A DNA stretch of 6,469 bases from an uncultured Oscillospiraceae bacterium (GTDB taxonomy: Bacteria; Bacillota; Clostridia; Oscillospirales; Ruminococcaceae): assembly GCA_950097605.1 (NCBI GenBank), contig CATNEU010000089.1:1-6469 (forward strand), given 5' to 3'. Below, in pieces: positions 4,886 through 6,469 of this stretch. The translations under genes were made by a program, and so were the position numbers. Below the pieces are notes generated by a model, which was not told the origin of the DNA, did no database searches, and worked only from the letters and a program-made list of their open reading frames with translations. How positions within the stretch are numbered: position 1 is the first letter of the stretch; every line of letters begins with the position of its first letter.

Positions 4886-5812
4886 ATGAAAAAAGTGGCG
4901 TTTTTATTTTCCGGTCAGGGCTCTGCCTACACCGGTATGGGTAAAGAACTGTATGATGCGAATTCAAAAGCCAGGGAGATTTACGAGCAGGCCGGCGAGG
5001 CGTTTGGTTTTGACGTGGCCAAAATGTCCTTCGAGGGGACAAATGAAGAGCTGGCGCAGACCAAAATCACCCAGCCGGTGATCTATACGCTTTCGATGGC
5101 GGCGGCCGCCTGCTTTGCGGAAATCTGCGACCGGCCGTTTGGCGTTGCCGGGCATTCGCTCGGAGAATATGCCGCGCTGACCTATGCAGGCGCAATGTCG
5201 CTGCAGACCGGCTTTCAGGTGATCCGGCACCGCGCCGCAGCGATGCAGCAGGCCGCGGAACAAACCAGCGGCTGCATGTTTGCAATAGTCGGCAAGGATG
5301 CCGAGACCATCCGCGCGGCATGCGAGCAGACGCCGGGCTACGTGGTGCCGGTCAACTACAACTCCCCGGTACAGACGGTCATCGCGGGCGAAACGGCTCC
5401 CTGTGAAGCGGCGGCGGCGGCGCTGGAAGCGCAGGGCGCGCGCGCGGTGCGCCTGGGCGTCAACAGCGCGTTTCATTCCAAGCTGATGGAGAGCGCGGCC
5501 GCGCAGTTTGCAGCGGATATCCAGGGTTTTGCGTTTGCGCAGCCGGATCTGGCGTTTTACTCCAATGTGACGGGCGGCCGGGTGGAGCGGTTTGAAAGCC
5601 TGCCGGACTATCTGTCCAAACATCTGGTTTCGCCCGTGCGGTTCACCGACGAGCTGCAAGCCATGGCGGCGGACGGCGTGGAGCTGTTTTTGGAGTTCGG
5701 GCCGGGCAAAACGCTCACGGGACTTGTGAAAAAGACGCTCAAAGGCGCCAAGGCATTCCAGGTTGAAAATCTGAAGACGCTGGAAAAGGCGGCAGCGGCG
5801 CTTTCCGAATAG
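4886..5812 (+). CDS. fabD: Malonyl-CoA:acyl carrier protein transacylase
   Basis: Transfers malonyl from CoA to acyl carrier protein, supplying the elongation unit for type II fatty acid synthesis in the cytosol. The 308-residue length is typical. Visible: N-terminal FSGQGS with oxyanion Gln11; catalytic Ser91 in GHSLGEYAAL (the GHSxGE elbow); Arg116, which binds the malonyl carboxylate, in VIRHRAAAMQ; NYNSPVQTVIAG at 157-168; catalytic His197 in NSAFHSKLM; and the FLEFGPGKTLTGLVKK closing motif near 268-283. Small deviation: FSGQGSA instead of the common FPGQGSQ; no active-site loss. First gene after an extended -10 promoter, followed 35 nt later by aroE. In many Firmicutes fabD sits among fabH/fabG/fabF, and here no other fab gene is visible. 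Start chosen at 4886 over 4883 from RBS spacing and family alignment. Confidence 0.97.
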   Translation: MKKVAFLFSGQGSAYTGMGKELYDANSKAREIYEQAGEAFGFDVAKMSFEGTNEELAQTKITQPVIYTLSMAAAACFAEICDRPFGVAGHSLGEYAALTYAGAMSLQTGFQVIRHRAAAMQQAAEQTSGCMFAIVGKDAETIRAACEQTPGYVVPVNYNSPVQTVIAGETAPCEAAAAALEAQGARAVRLGVNSAFHSKLMESAAAQFAADIQGFAFAQPDLAFYSNVTGGRVERFESLPDYLSKHLVSPVRFTDELQAMAADGVELFLEFGPGKTLTGLVKKTLKGAKAFQVENLKTLEKAAAALSE

Positions 5813-5847
5813 AGGAATACCAATCAAACGGGAAAAGGGTGGTAGAA

Positions 5848-6469
5848 ATGACGGACAGACGGTTTGCAATTTTGGGATATCCACTTGGACACACCATGTC
5901 GCCGGTGATCCATGGGCGGCTGTTTGAGATGTCCGGGAAGCCGGGTGCATATGAAGTTTGTGAGATTGCGCCGGACGATCTGGAACAGTCCATCGGAAAG
6001 CTGAAGCAATTCGAGGGCTTCAATGTGACGATTCCGCATAAGCTCGCGATCCTCCGCTATCTGGACGGCCTGTCCGAGTCGGCGGCGCGGTACGGCGCGG
6101 TCAACACGGTCGCGTGCGGCGCGCGCTGCATCGGGCACAACACCGATGTGGACGGCTTTGTGCGTACGATTGAAAAGAGCAGCGCAAGCCTGGATTCCCG
6201 GGTGCTGCTGCTCGGCGCGGGCGGCGCGGCGCGCATGATGGCGATTGAAACCGCCAGAAACGGCGGCGTGCTGACCATTGCCGTGCGGGAAAGCGACCTG
6301 CCGGTGGCGGAAACGGTGCGGGCGGACTGCCTGCGGCAGAAGCCGGATGCCGACGTGCGGGTCACCACGCTCCCGCAGATACAGGGGGAGTTTGACCTGC
6401 TGCTGCAGGCTACGCCGGTGGGGATGTATCCGCACACCGGCGCCTGTGTTGTACCCGACGAGGTCATCC
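5848..6469 (+). CDS. aroE: Shikimate dehydrogenase, 3' part cut by the window end
   Basis: Reduces 3-dehydroshikimate to shikimate in the route to chorismate and the aromatic amino acids. The 207 residues present (of roughly 270-290 usual) cover the substrate domain and most of the nucleotide domain. Visible: GYPLGHTMSP at 10-19 binding shikimate; FNVTIPHK with Asn59 and catalytic Lys65; Asn86 in GAVNTV; HNTDVDGF with catalytic Asp100; the glycine-rich GAGGAAR at 123-129; ATPVGMYP at 188-195. Odd points: the usual NRT motif that reads the NADP phosphate is replaced by VRE (146-148), and Gln187 stands where Asn is common (NATPVGM). The ATG at 5848 has an AAAGGGTGG-type site 7 nt upstream. Probably co-transcribed with fabD. 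The stop codon and C-terminal helices lie beyond the window. Confidence 0.95.
   Translation, partial: MTDRRFAILGYPLGHTMSPVIHGRLFEMSGKPGAYEVCEIAPDDLEQSIGKLKQFEGFNVTIPHKLAILRYLDGLSESAARYGAVNTVACGARCIGHNTDVDGFVRTIEKSSASLDSRVLLLGAGGAARMMAIETARNGGVLTIAVRESDLPVAETVRADCLRQKPDADVRVTTLPQIQGEFDLLLQATPVGMYPHTGACVVPDEVI

Noticed and set aside
4964..5950. 328-codon open frame on the minus strand opposite fabD and the aroE start
   Set aside because: Antisense to two conserved genes, with Arg/His/Gly-rich low-complexity composition; a shadow frame.

Overview
The window looks like chromosomal DNA of a fairly GC-rich member of the Clostridia, probably an Oscillospiraceae/Ruminococcaceae-type gut anaerobe. 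This is inferred from the clostridial-type short SerA with a C-terminal ACT domain next to SerC, strong AGGAGG-type ribosome binding sites, TGTGCTATAAT-style promoters, and an exported Tyr-rich propeller-like protein of a kind I associate with Clostridia. No species can be named from sequence alone. No mobile element, tRNA, rRNA or CRISPR array is visible.

Layout. (1) Positions 17-2304, minus strand: a two-gene serine operon, serC (phosphoserine aminotransferase) then serA (3-phosphoglycerate dehydrogenase), separated by 35 nt. Together they convert 3-phosphoglycerate to 3-phosphoserine; the phosphatase step is not in the window. (2) Positions 2305-2948: a 644-nt divergent intergenic region with no confident gene but much regulatory structure. 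serC has a near-consensus promoter (TTGACT-17-TATAAT) about 275 nt upstream of its start, and between them lies a strong hairpin followed by six U residues, i.e. an attenuator in a long leader of no riboswitch class I recognise. A Rex/CRP-like inverted repeat lies just upstream of that promoter. Facing the other way are an 11-bp-phased direct repeat, a weaker promoter and a short structured leader. (3) Positions 2949-4587, plus strand: a 36-residue single-pass membrane peptide, then a 476-residue membrane-anchored or secreted protein with propeller-like repeats and a Cys/His cluster. A 13-bp hairpin terminator follows at 4685. (4) Positions 4800-6469, plus strand: an extended -10 promoter, then fabD (malonyl-CoA:ACP transacylase) and aroE (shikimate dehydrogenase, cut by the window end), 35 nt apart and probably co-transcribed.

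The conserved enzymes are identified with high confidence. The most interesting unexplained parts are the serC leader/attenuator and the small-peptide plus propeller-protein pair. Nothing here proves a new system; these are candidates with stated tests.
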